From Cardinalis cardinalis (lineage: Eukaryota > Chordata > Aves > Passeriformes > Cardinalidae), in NCBI GenBank assembly GCA_014549065.1, contig JACDOX010000013.1:2164663-2228662 (forward strand): DNA of 64,000 bases, read 5' to 3'. Position numbers and translations under genes: made by a program. A model generated the notes under the pieces. That model worked only from the letters and a program-made list of their open reading frames with translations, was not told where the DNA came from and ran no database searches. Numbering within the stretch: position 1 is the first letter of the stretch; each line of letters begins with the position of its first letter. Shown in pieces: positions 62,901 through 64,000 of the stretch.

Positions 62901-64000
62901 CTGACTCCTGAAATTAATTTCTTTTTCTTCCCCTGCATATTAAACAGTTTGAATTTNATGTATTATGAGCACGCCACAAATCTCATCTTTTGTGGTGGGC
63001 CCAAAAGATGGGATTTTGAGAATCATGTAACATACTTCTATTTATTATTATCTTTCTTGCTTAGCTATTTGTTTAAAATAGTTCAGCAATCTTTGTGTGT
63101 ATTGCAATTTGAAAAGATGGCAGAGTATCTTAGCAGTACAACAGAACTTGCAGATATTAGAAGCTTGAAGAAACTAAAGATATGAAACCAATTCATCTTA
63201 TAGCCACTTTAATTCTATAACAATAAGCAGATGGATTCAGCCTAGGTGAAAGTGTAAGCCAACCTCAGTTTCTGTTAAAAAAATGCAATTTAATTACTTC
63301 TTATAGCTGATCTACCAGTCCATCTTCATGATGCATATATGTTGAAGATGCCAAGAAATTATAGCATATCAATATCAGTGTGAAGCAATTTACATCTACC
63401 CTGTGGTTTGGTTGCAGTACAGGATACAAAANTACAGTGGGCTCAAGATTTGATGAGTAATACCTTTATTATGCCCATTGACTAGCACTAAATTAGAACA
63501 TAAGACCCCTGGCAGTACACATGACAGCTGTATGAACATAAGATGAATTCCTTANATCAGTATATTACAATTAATGGCGTGTGGATTCATAATGATCAAA
63601 CACTTCTCATGCCCAAGGTATTTATCAGCTATTCAGAACACAAAATGTACCAGCTCATCAAGGAATGAGCAGCAATTTTTAATAGGCTGGTAAGTGGCAG
63701 TTAGAAGAAGAGGTGACAAAGTCACTATCAAATATATATTTGTCATCTTATTTGACACTTCCACACTGGCAAAGATTTGACAAATACATTAAAATTGGTG
63801 TTTGAGATGTTTAGGGATCCTGGGAAACACCAGTGTCTTTTGTTCACTGCCAACATGGGTTGGTCCCTCATGGCCCATTCAGTCATCAGGCCTAAGGACC
63901 AAGCTCAGTCTTTATAAAGATCTAGGCTTTATAAATAGGGCTTGGAGGCCTGACTGTATTTTTCACTCATATTGCTGTGCTTCAAAATGCAGAGTTCTAA
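53951..64000. other. Unique AT-rich noncoding sequence, about 10 kb
   Basis: No gene or known mobile element recognised. Somewhat GC-richer pieces at about 58740-58920, 60800-61030 and 61740-62000 give short open frames (the longest 58778-59134, 118 codons) with no recognised domain. A short A/C-rich run of CAAA and CCAAA units follows an A tract at 61383-61415. The window ends inside this sequence. Confidence 0.5.

Noticed and set aside
1..64000. CRISPR array, operons, prophage or bacterial-type systems
   Set aside because: No regular direct repeats with spacers, no dense coding and no ribosome-binding-site pattern; the transposon content is that of a bird nuclear genome.

Overview
The window looks like a gene-poor, AT-rich stretch of a bird nuclear genome, most likely a songbird. 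The evidence is three CR1 LINE 3' ends with their typical ATTCTATGAT-type tails, an older chicken-repeat-like LINE reverse-transcriptase remnant, and a solo endogenous-retrovirus LTR of a type I associate with passerines. Host DNA is about 60-65% A+T by eye. Isolated single N bases occur every few hundred bases and never form a run. I found no protein-coding exon, tRNA, rRNA or known small RNA that I can defend. The open reading frames are short, lack recognisable domains, and the longest ones are shadows of a minisatellite.

Layout. 1-7.4 kb: unique sequence with a minus-strand CR1 fragment (about 751-858) and two copies, 3.9 kb apart, of an unidentified 114-bp repeat. 7.4-10.3 kb: a CR1 3' end, a 45-bp tandem duplication, and an AT-rich stretch dense in homeodomain-type motifs that may be a conserved noncoding element. 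11.3-12.1 kb: decayed LINE reverse transcriptase. 12.1-25 kb: unique sequence with one CR1 tail at 19.1-19.2 kb. 25.1-25.5 kb: a solo LTR flanked by 6-bp target-site duplications. 25.5-35.3 kb: unique sequence, including a CTCF-core match at 29.26 kb. 35.33-36.29 kb: the most distinctive locus, a CpG-island-like block with a CTCF-core match at its left edge and a C/T-rich minisatellite of about 25 units in the middle. 36.3-43.2 kb: unique sequence with a 32-base A tract and three overlapping perfect hairpins (38.20-38.27 kb). 43.2-44.2 kb: a second GC-rich block, perhaps partly an unrecognised LTR, with a long stem-loop. 44.2-64 kb: unique AT-rich sequence with a (TTTTA)n tract flanked by a duplicated 41-bp segment and a few small hairpins.

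No genes work together here in any way I can see. The likely functions, if any, are regulatory: CTCF-type sites, CpG islands and possible conserved enhancers in a gene desert or a very long intron. Everything about conservation or activity is inference and needs alignment or chromatin data.
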